In this document: piece by piece, positions 1-7,419 of the stretch
How positions within the stretch are numbered: the stretch's first letter is position 1
Layout: every line of letters starts with the position of its first letter
Assembly: GCF_021025955.1 (NCBI RefSeq)
Contig: NZ_JAJNCL010000005.1
Span: forward strand, 62,001-126,000
Reading direction: 5' to 3'
Source of the DNA: Rhodococcus qingshengii
Lineage (GTDB): Bacteria > Actinomycetota > Actinomycetes > Mycobacteriales > Mycobacteriaceae
Length of the DNA stretch: 64,000 bases
The notes under the pieces: model-generated
Database searches by the model: none
What the model saw: the letters and a program-made list of their open reading frames with translations, nothing else
What the model was told of the DNA's origin: nothing
Translations under genes and position numbers: made by a program

Positions 1-624
1 AGCCCCGAGAAGAAGTCCAAGGGCATCACGCTCTTTGCCGTCGAAACCGGCATGGAAGGCTTCGAGCGCGGGCGCAAGCTCGACAAGGTCGGCCAGCACG
101 AGTCCGATACTGCCGAACTGTTCTTCGAGAATGTTCGCGTGCCGTCCACCAACATCATCGGTGAGATCGACCGCGGCTTCATCTACATGATGGAAATGCT
201 GCCGCAGGAGCGCGTCGGCGCTGCGGTGTCCAACATCGCGCACGCTGCGCCGATCCTCGAAGAGACGCTGCAATATGCGAAGGACCGCAAGGCTTTCGGT
301 CAGCCGATCGGCTCGCTGCAGTGGAACAAGTTCCTTCTCGCGGATCTCGTCACCCGCATCGAGGTCACTCAGGCCTATGTCGACAACTGCGTCGCGGCAC
401 ACGCTGCCGGCGAGCTGACCGCCATCGACGCCGCCAAAGCGAAATGGTGGACCGCGCAGGTGCAGAACGAGGTCCTCGATCACTGTGTTCAGTTGCACGG
501 TGGCTACGGCTTCATGACCGAGTACCGCGCCGCCCGCGCGTGGATGGACGCCCGCGTCACCAAGATCTGGGCCGGATCCAACGAGATCATGAAGGAACTC
601 ATCGGCCGCGATCTCGGCCTGTAA
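1..624 (+). CDS. Acyl-CoA dehydrogenase, C-terminal part (5' end outside window)
   Basis: The frame is open from base 1 and ends at TAA 622-624, so only about the last 207 residues are present. They cover the middle beta domain end and the C-terminal helical domain. QLHGGYGF and the ending WAGSNEIMKELIGRDLGL are acyl-CoA dehydrogenase hallmarks for FAD/ETF-dependent oxidation of acyl-CoA to 2-enoyl-CoA. The residue before TS/SNE is Gly rather than Glu, but LPQERV (Glu codon at about 208) fits the isovaleryl-/long-chain-type subfamily, which keeps its base in that helix. An SDR follows 78 bp downstream, so the two may be co-transcribed. Substrate cannot be told. Confidence 0.93.
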   Translation, partial: SPEKKSKGITLFAVETGMEGFERGRKLDKVGQHESDTAELFFENVRVPSTNIIGEIDRGFIYMMEMLPQERVGAAVSNIAHAAPILEETLQYAKDRKAFGQPIGSLQWNKFLLADLVTRIEVTQAYVDNCVAAHAAGELTAIDAAKAKWWTAQVQNEVLDHCVQLHGGYGFMTEYRAARAWMDARVTKIWAGSNEIMKELIGRDLGL

Positions 625-637
625 TTTCGCAACTGCC

Positions 638-667
638 GTCCATACGTCACAGCAGTCCATACGTCAC
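638..667. repeat. 13-bp direct repeat between acd and SDR genes
   Basis: GTCCATACGTCAC occurs at 638-650 and again at 655-667, separated by AGCA. It lies in the 78-bp gap after the acyl-CoA dehydrogenase and 36 bp before the SDR start. It could be a tandem regulator half-site or a chance small duplication. Confidence 0.6.
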
Positions 668-702
668 TTCCCGAACCCGACGACACAGGAGCATCACCGC
701 GC

Positions 703-1464
703 ATGTCTGTTCTCGACAAGTTCTCTCTGACCGATCGAGTGGTCATCGTGACCGGTGCGTCGTCGGGCCTCGGGGTGGCGTTTGCGAAAGCCGCAGCAGA
801 GGCCGGTGCGGACGTCGTCCTCGCTGCTCGCCGCGTCGACAAGCTCGAAGACACGGCCAAGCTCGTGCGTGACGCAGGCCGCGAAGCGTTGTGCGTGGCC
901 ACCGACATCGTCGATCCGGCTCAGGCTCAGAACATGGTCGACGCCGCGATGGAGAAGTTCGGCCGCGTGGACGTGCTGGTCAACAACGCCGGTGTCGGAA
1001 CTGCCGTCCCGGCAACCCGCGAGACCCCGGACCAGTTCCGCGCCGTCATCGACATCAACCTCAATGGGTCCTACTGGGCAGCACAGGCCTGCGGCCGCGT
1101 CATGCTGCCGGGCAGCTCCATCGTCAACATCTCGAGCATTCTCGGACTGACGACAGCCGGACTGCCACAGGCCGCCTACGCGGCGAGCAAGGCAGGCGTC
1201 GTCGGATTGACCCGCGACCTCGCACAGCAGTGGGGAGCGCGCAAGGGCATTCGTGTCAACGCGATCGCGCCCGGCTTCTTCAAGTCGGAAATGACCGACC
1301 AATATAACGACGGCTACTTGGACGCGATGGCTCCGCGCCTGATCCTCGGCCGGATGGGCGATCCTGAAGAGCTCGCGGCCACCATGGTGTGGCTCGCATC
1401 CGAGGCGGGCGGATACGTCACCGGACAGACCATCGCCGTCGACGGAGGAATCACCATCACCTGA
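703..1464 (+). CDS. Short-chain dehydrogenase/reductase (SDR)
   Basis: This is a 253-residue classical SDR of normal length. The NAD(P)-binding motif TGASSGLG is at residues 17-24, NNAG at 94-97, the catalytic Ser at about 144, and the YxxxK pair is Tyr159/Lys163. Family members oxidise or reduce hydroxyacyl/ketoacyl substrates. The sequence ends GGYVTGQTIAVDGGI, the usual C-terminal dimer segment. It follows an acyl-CoA dehydrogenase on the same strand and precedes a tetR gene by 43 bp, so a 3-hydroxyacyl-CoA dehydrogenase role in a small regulated operon is plausible but inferred. A purine-rich segment (ACACAGGAG) upstream serves as ribosome-binding site. Confidence 0.9.
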   Translation: MSVLDKFSLTDRVVIVTGASSGLGVAFAKAAAEAGADVVLAARRVDKLEDTAKLVRDAGREALCVATDIVDPAQAQNMVDAAMEKFGRVDVLVNNAGVGTAVPATRETPDQFRAVIDINLNGSYWAAQACGRVMLPGSSIVNISSILGLTTAGLPQAAYAASKAGVVGLTRDLAQQWGARKGIRVNAIAPGFFKSEMTDQYNDGYLDAMAPRLILGRMGDPEELAATMVWLASEAGGYVTGQTIAVDGGITIT

Positions 1465-1507
1465 CGCCGATGCCGAGATGTCGCCGGCTTTGCCGTATAA
1501 GTAGCTG

Positions 1508-2209
1508 GTGACCTCTCGCGCCGAACCTCAGGAGAACTGGGAAGACCGTCCGCCACCATCCATGGCAGCGACGGAGCTTCTGCGTGACCTGCCGGTGACT
1601 GCCCGCGGCGTCCGGACCAGGGCTTCTCTGGTCGCAGCGGCTCGAACGGTGTTCGAGCGCGCAGGGTATCTCGATGCCCGTCTGACGGACATCACCAAGG
1701 AAGCGAACTGCTCCACCGGCACGTTCTACACCTACTTCGACAACAAAGAGCAGATCTTCGCCGCAGTTCTCGACGTTGCGCAGGAAGACATGCTGCACCC
1801 CGGCATGGGACGGGTCCGCGAGGTCGATAATCCGTATGCGGTCCTCGAATCGAGTAACCGTGCCTACCTGACGGCTTTTCGCCGCAACGCCAAACTGATG
1901 GGTCTGCTCGAGCAGGTATCGCACATCGATCCGGCCTTCGCGAAACTGCGTCGGGACCGAGCCGAGACCTTCATTTCTCGTAATGCCCGAGCCATCGAAC
2001 GCTTGCAAGCAGCTGGCAAGGCAGACGGCTCGTTGGACCCGCTGCTGGCTTCCCGCGCGCTGTCGGCGATGGTGAGCCGTCTTGCCTACAGTTCGTTCGT
2101 CTCGGAGGAACCTGGCGCCGACGGCAACCCCGTCCCGTTCGAGGACGTCGTCAAGACGGCTACTCAGGTGTGGGCCAACGCTCTGGGCCTCGAAGGCGAC
2201 CGCGGGTAG
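1508..2209 (+). CDS. TetR/AcrR family transcriptional regulator
   Basis: The protein has up to 233 residues. The TetR DNA-binding domain lies near residues 37-90, with helix-turn-helix segment STGTFYTYFDNKEQIF and the typical hydrophobic helix following. The C-terminal ligand domain is long and helical. The frame can start at GTG 1508 or at ATG 1562 (215 residues); neither has a convincing ribosome-binding site, and since the HTH begins after residue 30 both are compatible with function. It follows the SDR by 43 bp and probably controls the local acyl-CoA genes. Its last 50 bp overlap the convergent SRPBCC gene. Confidence 0.88.
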   Translation: MTSRAEPQENWEDRPPPSMAATELLRDLPVTARGVRTRASLVAAARTVFERAGYLDARLTDITKEANCSTGTFYTYFDNKEQIFAAVLDVAQEDMLHPGMGRVREVDNPYAVLESSNRAYLTAFRRNAKLMGLLEQVSHIDPAFAKLRRDRAETFISRNARAIERLQAAGKADGSLDPLLASRALSAMVSRLAYSSFVSEEPGADGNPVPFEDVVKTATQVWANALGLEGDRG

Positions 2210-2666
2210 TTTCAGCCTTCGCCGCGAACTGCTCCTCGAGGCTGTGGCGCAGTGTTTCCTCGCTGTTCTTGACAGCGTTTTCGACGAACGGCCCGATCAA
2301 CCGGCCGAGGGCTTTACCGGCAATGCCGCCGGGGAGTTTGTAGGCGAAGTCGACGGAGAGCTGGGTCTTGGAATCGTCGATCGCGGCGAACTCCCACGTG
2401 GACGAGTTGGATACACCGCCGAGCGAAGACAGCTTGATGATCCGATTCTTCTCCCACTCGGTGACCTCGAGCTTGGAGCGCAACGTGCTTGGTCCGATCT
2501 GCATGGCCGCGTCGAACGTGGCGCCGAGCCCCTGATCGAACTCTCCGAACGGGGTGAACTCGGAAACACCGAACATCCATGTCGGGACGTTGCGGTAGTT
2601 GTCGATGTGGTCGAAGGCGACATCAACCGGCACGGCAGCAACCGCGGTGTGGCGAACATGGATCAT
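2160..2666 (-). CDS. SRPBCC (START/Bet v1-like) family protein
   Basis: Starting at ATG 2666 the product is 168 residues. A longer frame to 2735 exists but adds an Arg-rich, unlikely N terminus. The sequence begins MIHVRHTAVAAVPVDVAF and keeps the helix-grip pattern of the polyketide-cyclase/SRPBCC superfamily: an alternating beta core around TWEFAAIDDSKTQLSV, then a long C-terminal amphipathic helix. Such proteins bind hydrophobic ligands in a deep cavity; the ligand here is unknown. The gene is divergent from the tetR gene at 2756, with 89 bp between them, and convergent with the upstream tetR, whose coding end it overlaps by 50 bp. Confidence 0.8.
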   Translation of the reverse strand: MIHVRHTAVAAVPVDVAFDHIDNYRNVPTWMFGVSEFTPFGEFDQGLGATFDAAMQIGPSTLRSKLEVTEWEKNRIIKLSSLGGVSNSSTWEFAAIDDSKTQLSVDFAYKLPGGIAGKALGRLIGPFVENAVKNSEETLRHSLEEQFAAKAETTRGRLRGPERWPTPE

Positions 2667-2755
2667 GACTGGTCCCTGTCTTTCGGTGAACACCGACTGT
2701 AACCAATGGCTCCGACGGGTTCGGCGGCGGCGCAAGAGCGATCTACGGTATCGGT

Positions 2756-3382
2756 ATGACGAACGAGCTTCCGGTACGCGGGTCCTGGCGCGATTACGAA
2801 GACCTGGGACTACCGAAACCGCTCGCTGCGGCGCTGGAGGCCTTCGTCGAGCAGGGCTATCACGGGACTTCGATCCGTGACGTCGCGTCGCGGTCCGGGC
2901 TGTCGGTGCCGGGGCTCTACCACCACTACCCGTCCAAGCAGGCTCTGTTGATCGGTCTGGCGACCGTTGTGATGACGGAGTTGTTGGAGCGAAGCCGCGC
3001 CGCCGAACTCGATGCCGGGGACGATCCCTCTGATCGCTTCGACGCGGTGATCGAATCTCTGTTGCGGTTCCACATGTTTCGACGCGAGCAGTCGTTCGTT
3101 GCCTCCTCTGAGATCCGCAGCATGGAGCCCGACAGTCGGGCGAGTTACATCGCGCAGCGCGACGAACAGCAGAAGCAGGTGGACCGGATCGTCCTCGACG
3201 GCGTCGCTTCGGGAGTGTTCGAAGCCGACCATCCCGAGGATGTCAGCCGCGCCGTGGTGACGATGTGCGTCGCCGTGGCGGTGTGGTATCGACCGGACGG
3301 TGAGTTGTCTCCGGACGAGTTGGTGGAGAGGTATTTGGAGATAGCGAGGCGCATGGTGGGGGCGAAGCGGGTGGGGGAGTGA
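2756..3382 (+). CDS. TetR family regulator, KstR2-like architecture
   Basis: This 208-residue regulator has an N-terminal TetR HTH (about residues 20-66) with GLSVPGLYHHYPSKQALL. Its C-terminal half carries the pattern WYRPDGELSPDELVERYL, similar to the ligand domain of KstR2-type regulators that sense acyl-CoA or steroid-derived CoA esters. That ligand link is inference from remembered similarity only. It is divergent from the SRPBCC gene and probably autoregulated from the 89-bp gap. The last nine codons and stop are duplicated immediately downstream as a 29-bp tandem repeat. Confidence 0.87.
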   Translation: MTNELPVRGSWRDYEDLGLPKPLAAALEAFVEQGYHGTSIRDVASRSGLSVPGLYHHYPSKQALLIGLATVVMTELLERSRAAELDAGDDPSDRFDAVIESLLRFHMFRREQSFVASSEIRSMEPDSRASYIAQRDEQQKQVDRIVLDGVASGVFEADHPEDVSRAVVTMCVAVAVWYRPDGELSPDELVERYLEIARRMVGAKRVGE

Positions 3383-3413
3383 CTGTGGGGGCGAAGCGGG
3401 TGGGGGAGTGACA
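3356..3413 (+). repeat. 29-bp tandem duplication of the tetR 3' end
   Basis: Two adjacent 29-base copies (3356-3384 and 3385-3413) are identical except for the last base. The unit contains GTGGGGGCGAAGCGG followed by the tetR stop codon. The second copy lies outside the gene and leads into a LuxR remnant, so this looks like a recent slippage or repair duplication. Confidence 0.9.
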
Positions 3414-3419
3414 TGTTGA

Positions 3420-3737
3420 CCCAACTGCGCGAATCAGTCTGCGTTGTGGGCATTGTCGGCGATTGCGTCGAGCCGGCTCTCTGCCCAACTCGCCGGAGTC
3501 CTGACGGAATGTGAGAACGAGATTCTCACCTTTCTGCGGACCACGATGACTGCAGACGAGATCGCTGCGCACCCCGGCATCGCCTATCCCACAGTGAAGA
3601 CTCACATTCGCTCGATCTACCGAAAATTAGGTGTGACCAAACGGCGCGCCGCTGTTCAAGCAGCCGACAACCTAGACCGCGGGATCGGGGGCGATTCCGC
3701 GGCGGAGGCTGCGAACCGTCAGGTCCAAAGCCTGTAG
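3420..3737 (+). pseudogene. LuxR-type HTH remnant (C-terminal domain only)
   Basis: The frame contains a well-preserved LuxR/GerE DNA-binding domain: LTECENEILTFLR, then TADEIA and TVKTHIRSIYRKLGV. This matches the C terminus of large LuxR-family regulators. The usual N-terminal sensor or ATPase domain is missing. In this frame a stop occurs at 3417, the only starts are TTG/ATG inside the remnant (TTG 3444 would give 97 residues), and there is no ribosome-binding site. The 3' end overlaps the opposing tetR gene by 66 bp. Next to the 29-bp duplication this reads as a decayed regulator, though a stand-alone HTH protein cannot be excluded. Confidence 0.6.
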
Positions 3738-4259
3738 GCGCGTCCCGGAACCGCGGTTCACGTAGTCCATCGACGTGTAGAGCAGTGACCACAGCAGGTT
3801 CTGCACCCAGTCCGAACCCATGTCGGGGTCGATGGAACCGTCGGAGTGTCCGCGCTCGATGGCGTCGGTGACTCCGTCGTCGTTCGTCGCGGACTCGGCA
3901 AACGAATCTTCTTGATACACGCCGGGAGTGAAGAACAGTACCGTCAAAAGGTCGGCCAGTTCGAAGTATTCATGGCACAGGCGAACCAGCGCTTCGGCTC
4001 CGGTACCCTCGCCGAGTCGAGCTGCTGCTGCTGCCTCTCCGACGGCGCGGGTGGCCTCGGCCGCGACTGCGTCGACCAAGTCTGACCGTTCGGGAAAGTA
4101 GCGGTGCAAAGTGGTCCGGCCGACCTTCGCGGCCGAAGCGATCTCGCTGAGCGTCGCGGCAGGCTTGGATGCGAACGCCGAAACGGCGGCATCGAGGATT
4201 GCCTTCCGTGTGCGCTCGCGGGTCGCGCTTTGTTCAGGTGCGCTGTGGATCGTTGTCAC
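3672..4259 (-). CDS. TetR family repressor, divergent from ABC exporter
   Basis: The 195-residue protein has a TetR HTH at about residues 14-60 (AKVGRTTLHRYFPERSDLVDAV) and a helical ligand domain. It starts at 4259 and is transcribed away from the ABC exporter gene. The 94-bp gap holds a 26-bp near-operator palindrome (4325-4350) and a 13-bp dyad (4300-4312). This is the classic arrangement of a drug-efflux repressor controlling itself and the pump. The ligand is unknown. Its 3' end overlaps the LuxR remnant. Confidence 0.9.
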   Translation of the reverse strand: MTTIHSAPEQSATRERTRKAILDAAVSAFASKPAATLSEIASAAKVGRTTLHRYFPERSDLVDAVAAEATRAVGEAAAAARLGEGTGAEALVRLCHEYFELADLLTVLFFTPGVYQEDSFAESATNDDGVTDAIERGHSDGSIDPDMGSDWVQNLLWSLLYTSMDYVNRGSGTRLQALDLTVRSLRRGIAPDPAV

Positions 4260-4299
4260 GAATTCGAAGCGTAGCCGTGTCCGGTTTCGGTATCCAGTG

Positions 4300-4312
4300 T
4301 TCCGAATCGGAA
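4300..4312. promoter_or_regulatory. 13-bp dyad in tetR/ABC divergent promoter region
   Basis: TTCCGA and TCGGAA form a perfect dyad around a central A at 4306. It is 41 bp from the tetR start and may be a second, weaker repressor site or part of a promoter. Confidence 0.45.
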
Positions 4313-4324
4313 TTTCTCTTGCCC

Positions 4325-4350
4325 TTTATGGAACATTCGTGTTCCATAAA
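4325..4350. promoter_or_regulatory. 26-bp palindrome, probable TetR operator
   Basis: The arms TTTATGGAACA (4325-4335) and TGTTCCATAAA (4340-4350) are perfect inverted repeats around TTCG. Size and symmetry fit a TetR dimer-pair operator. It ends 3 bp before the exporter ATG, so bound repressor would block promoter clearance or translation initiation of the pump gene. Confidence 0.75.
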
Positions 4351-4353
4351 TTC

Positions 4354-6132
4354 ATGCTTGAACCCGACGCTTCTCAGCCCGCACCGAAATGGAGCAATCT
4401 CCGCGTCCTCTCGGAGTTCGCTCGACCGCATCTGCCGTCGCTCCTGCTCGGATTGGTACTGGCGCTGTGCGGCTCCGCGGCGACGCTGGCAACGCCCATG
4501 GTCACCAAGTGGGTTCTCGACACCCTCGATACCGGTGCGTCGCTGAAGGGGCCGATCCTCACGCTCGTCGTCCTTCTGGCCGTCGGTGCTGTGCTCGGCT
4601 GTGCTCAGTGGATCGTACTCGGAACCGCAGCCGAGAAGGTTGTGTTCGACGCCAGGTCTTCGTTGGTGAGACGATTCCTCGCTGCGACTGTGCCGTCGCT
4701 GCAATCGCGATCCGTGGGTGAATTGGTCACCCGGGTCACGTCGGACACCTTGCTGCTGCGGGAGGCGGCGTCGTCGGCCGCGGTGAATATTCTGAACGCA
4801 GCCGCGTTGACCATTGGAACGATTGTTCTGATGGGCGTTCTGGATCTGCCGTTGTTAGGCGTGACCATGGTGGCAATCGTGTTCGCCTCCATACTCTTTG
4901 CCGTTCTGATGCCCCGGATTTCCGCGGCCGAAGCGCGAACCCAGGAATCGCTCGGTCAGCTCGGCGGCGTTCTCGAGGGTGGCTTGCGTGCGATCCGGAC
5001 GGTCAAGGTTTCCCTCGCCGAGGATCGCGTCGGCGCTCTGGTGACGAACAATGCGTCCGATGCGAAAAAGCATGCGATCACGGCGGTTCGAGTGTCGGCA
5101 ACCGCGTGGACTGTCGCGTGGACCGCCATTCAAGGATCGATCATTGCCATCCTGGGCTTCGGTGCCTGGCGAGTCGCCGACGGCGAAATGGCAGTCTCGA
5201 CGCTCATCGCGTTTTTGCTCTACGCCTTCACCCTGATGGGGCCGGTGTCGGAGCTTGCGCAGAACGTGACTTCCGTTCAGTCGGGAATCGCGGCAGCTAT
5301 CCGGATTCGCGAGATGCAGTCGTTGCCCACCGAGCAGTACGACGAGGTCGTGGACGTGGTCGCGAAAACAAACGCTGCCGCGCCGCTGATCGAGTTGCGC
5401 GACGTCACCGTGAGTTATCACGGATCGAACCAGCCGGCGTTGCGTGATGTCTCGCTGGTCATTCCGACGCGTGGGCACATGGCCATCGTCGGCCCGTCGG
5501 GTGCCGGAAAGACGACCTTGCTCTCGACTGTGCTGCGATTTGTCGAACCGCGATCGGGTGAGGTTCTCCTGCATGGAGTCGGTTACGACGCGCTCGATCA
5601 CCGCGCTGTGCGGGCGAGTCTCGCGTACGTGGAGCAGGAGACACCGGTGGTGCCCGGAACGATTCGGGAGAACGTCGTCTTCAGTCATCCCGATGCGACG
5701 GACGAAGAAGTCCAGGCTGTTCTGCGCTTGCTTCGGCTCGACGACGCGATCGAGGCCCTGCCCGACGGACTCGACACCGCTCTGACGGCCACTTCGCTGT
5801 CGGGTGGCCAACGTCAGCGGATCGCGATGGCGCGCGCAGTTCTGCGGCCGAGTGCTTTGCTTCTGCTCGACGAAGCCACTGCCCAGGTCGACACGCTCAC
5901 AGAAGCCGCGATTGTCGACGCAATCAACGAACGGGCGCGCACCGGGGCCGTGGTGACTATCGCTCACCGGCTCTCGACGGTGCGTGACGCCGACTGGATC
6001 GTGGTCATGGAAGACGGTCGGATCCGCAACATCGGCAACCATGAGGAGCTCATGGACAAGGACGATCTGTACCGCGACATGGTCGTTGCCGGCCGGCTCG
6101 ATCAGGGCGAGGCGATGCTCGAAGATTGTTGA
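4354..6132 (+). CDS. ABC exporter with fused membrane and ATPase domains
   Basis: From ATG 4354 the product is 592 residues, the normal half-transporter size (MsbA/LmrA type); GTG 4339 is an alternative start. About six membrane helices fill residues 25-300. The nucleotide-binding domain follows: Walker A GPSGAGKTT near 380, signature LSGGQRQR near 482, Walker B ALLLLDEAT near 505, and H-loop TIAHRLSTV near 537. It should dimerise in the cytoplasmic membrane and use ATP to export a lipid or drug. It is divergent from the tetR gene and probably repressed by it. The frame upstream of 4354 is open but antisense to tetR and not expected to be translated. Confidence 0.93.
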   Translation: MLEPDASQPAPKWSNLRVLSEFARPHLPSLLLGLVLALCGSAATLATPMVTKWVLDTLDTGASLKGPILTLVVLLAVGAVLGCAQWIVLGTAAEKVVFDARSSLVRRFLAATVPSLQSRSVGELVTRVTSDTLLLREAASSAAVNILNAAALTIGTIVLMGVLDLPLLGVTMVAIVFASILFAVLMPRISAAEARTQESLGQLGGVLEGGLRAIRTVKVSLAEDRVGALVTNNASDAKKHAITAVRVSATAWTVAWTAIQGSIIAILGFGAWRVADGEMAVSTLIAFLLYAFTLMGPVSELAQNVTSVQSGIAAAIRIREMQSLPTEQYDEVVDVVAKTNAAAPLIELRDVTVSYHGSNQPALRDVSLVIPTRGHMAIVGPSGAGKTTLLSTVLRFVEPRSGEVLLHGVGYDALDHRAVRASLAYVEQETPVVPGTIRENVVFSHPDATDEEVQAVLRLLRLDDAIEALPDGLDTALTATSLSGGQRQRIAMARAVLRPSALLLLDEATAQVDTLTEAAIVDAINERARTGAVVTIAHRLSTVRDADWIVVMEDGRIRNIGNHEELMDKDDLYRDMVVAGRLDQGEAMLEDC

Positions 6133-6164
6133 CCCGACGCATCGGCGTGTGCGAGAGTGCTGAT

Positions 6165-6182
6165 ACCGAGCGATCGCTCGGT
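6165..6182. promoter_or_regulatory. 18-bp perfect palindrome upstream of acd-aph-sdr operon
   Basis: ACCGAGCGA and TCGCTCGGT form a gapless 18-bp palindrome, 25 bp before the GTG start of the acyl-CoA dehydrogenase. Sites of this form are typical TetR-family operators in actinobacterial acyl-CoA operons. The cognate regulator is unassigned; the TetR genes at 1508 and 2756 are candidates. Confidence 0.7.
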
Positions 6183-6207
6183 CGGGATGTTCTTTCGGAG
6201 GTGGCTG

Positions 6208-7419
6208 GTGGCAATCGATCTGACGTACGCGCCCGAGGTGGTGGCGCTGATCGAGAAGACGCGCGACTTCACGCGCAACGTAGTGCTCCCCATCGAAGAC
6301 GAACACGCCGGTGACATCGCCGTAGCGGGTGGCGATGCCATTCGCATCGAGATGCAGTCGGCAGCAAAAGAAGCCGGTGTCTTCGCCCCGCATGCGCCGA
6401 TCGAGTACGGCGGACACGGGCTCAACATGAGTGATCGCGCGCCGGTCTTCGAGGAAGCCGGCTACTCGCTCTTCGGGCCGACGGCGCTCAACATCGCGGC
6501 GCCGGACGAGGGCAATGTTCACATGCTGGCCCACGTGGCGAACGAAGCACAGAAGCAGCAGTTCCTCGCGCCGCTCGCAAGCGGGGACATGCGGTCGGCA
6601 TTCGCCATGACCGAACCCGCGCCCGGAGCGGGATCCGATCCCTCGGCTTTGAACACCCGCGCCGAGAAAGTCCCCGGTGGCTGGAAGATCAACGGTAAGA
6701 AATGGTTCATCACCGGCGCCGACGGCGCCGGGTTCTTCATCATCATGGCGCGCACGTCCGGCGAGCCCGGGCAGCGCGGCGGAGCGACCATGTTCCTGGC
6801 GCCGACGGACACTCCCGGCCTGGTAGTGGGTCGACACATCGATACCCTCGACAAGGCAATGATCGGTGGGCACTGCGAGGTGACGTTCGAAGATCTCTTC
6901 GTACCCGACGAGGCCGTACTCGGTGAGGTCGATCAGGGTTTCGCCTACGCGCAGGTTCGTCTCGGTCCCGCCCGCATGACGCACGTGATGCGCTGGCTCG
7001 GTGCAGCGCGCCGCGGCCACGACGTCGCCGTGGCCAGGGTTGCCGAACGCGAAGGCTTCGGCTCGAAACTCGGTGATCTCGGAATGATCCAGAAGATGGT
7101 CGCCGACAACGAGATCGACATCGCAGCCAGCCGTGCACTTCTGGTGCAGGCCTGCTTCGAACTCGATCAGGGCGGGCACGCAAGCAACGCGACGTCCATC
7201 GCCAAGACCTATGCGGCCGAGGCGATCTTCCGGATCGTCGACCGCTCCATTCAGATGTGTGGCGGAATGGGCGTGTCCGGCGATCTGCCCCTGGCACGGT
7301 TGTCCCGTGAAGTGCGTCCCTTCCGCGTCTACGACGGCCCGTCCGAGGTTCATCGCTGGGCCATTGCGAAACGTGTTGTCGGAGCCGCGAAGCGGGCCGC
7401 TCGGGAGGAATCGAAGTGA
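6208..7419 (+). CDS. Acyl-CoA dehydrogenase, ACAD10/11-like
   Basis: I chose GTG 6208 (403 residues) because GGAGG at 6197-6201 is ideally spaced; upstream starts lie within or near the palindrome. The usual EPAPGAGSDPSAL and KWFITGA motifs are present. The C terminus reads RVYDGPSEVH, with Asp where medium-chain enzymes carry the catalytic Glu, as in ACAD10/ACAD11 and related bacterial proteins. It overlaps by 4 bp an APH-type kinase gene, the partner that is fused to it in animal ACAD10/11. This supports a role with 4-phospho-acyl-CoA derived from 4-hydroxyacyl-CoA rather than simple beta-oxidation; that role is inference. Confidence 0.9.
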   Translation: MAIDLTYAPEVVALIEKTRDFTRNVVLPIEDEHAGDIAVAGGDAIRIEMQSAAKEAGVFAPHAPIEYGGHGLNMSDRAPVFEEAGYSLFGPTALNIAAPDEGNVHMLAHVANEAQKQQFLAPLASGDMRSAFAMTEPAPGAGSDPSALNTRAEKVPGGWKINGKKWFITGADGAGFFIIMARTSGEPGQRGGATMFLAPTDTPGLVVGRHIDTLDKAMIGGHCEVTFEDLFVPDEAVLGEVDQGFAYAQVRLGPARMTHVMRWLGAARRGHDVAVARVAEREGFGSKLGDLGMIQKMVADNEIDIAASRALLVQACFELDQGGHASNATSIAKTYAAEAIFRIVDRSIQMCGGMGVSGDLPLARLSREVRPFRVYDGPSEVHRWAIAKRVVGAAKRAAREESK

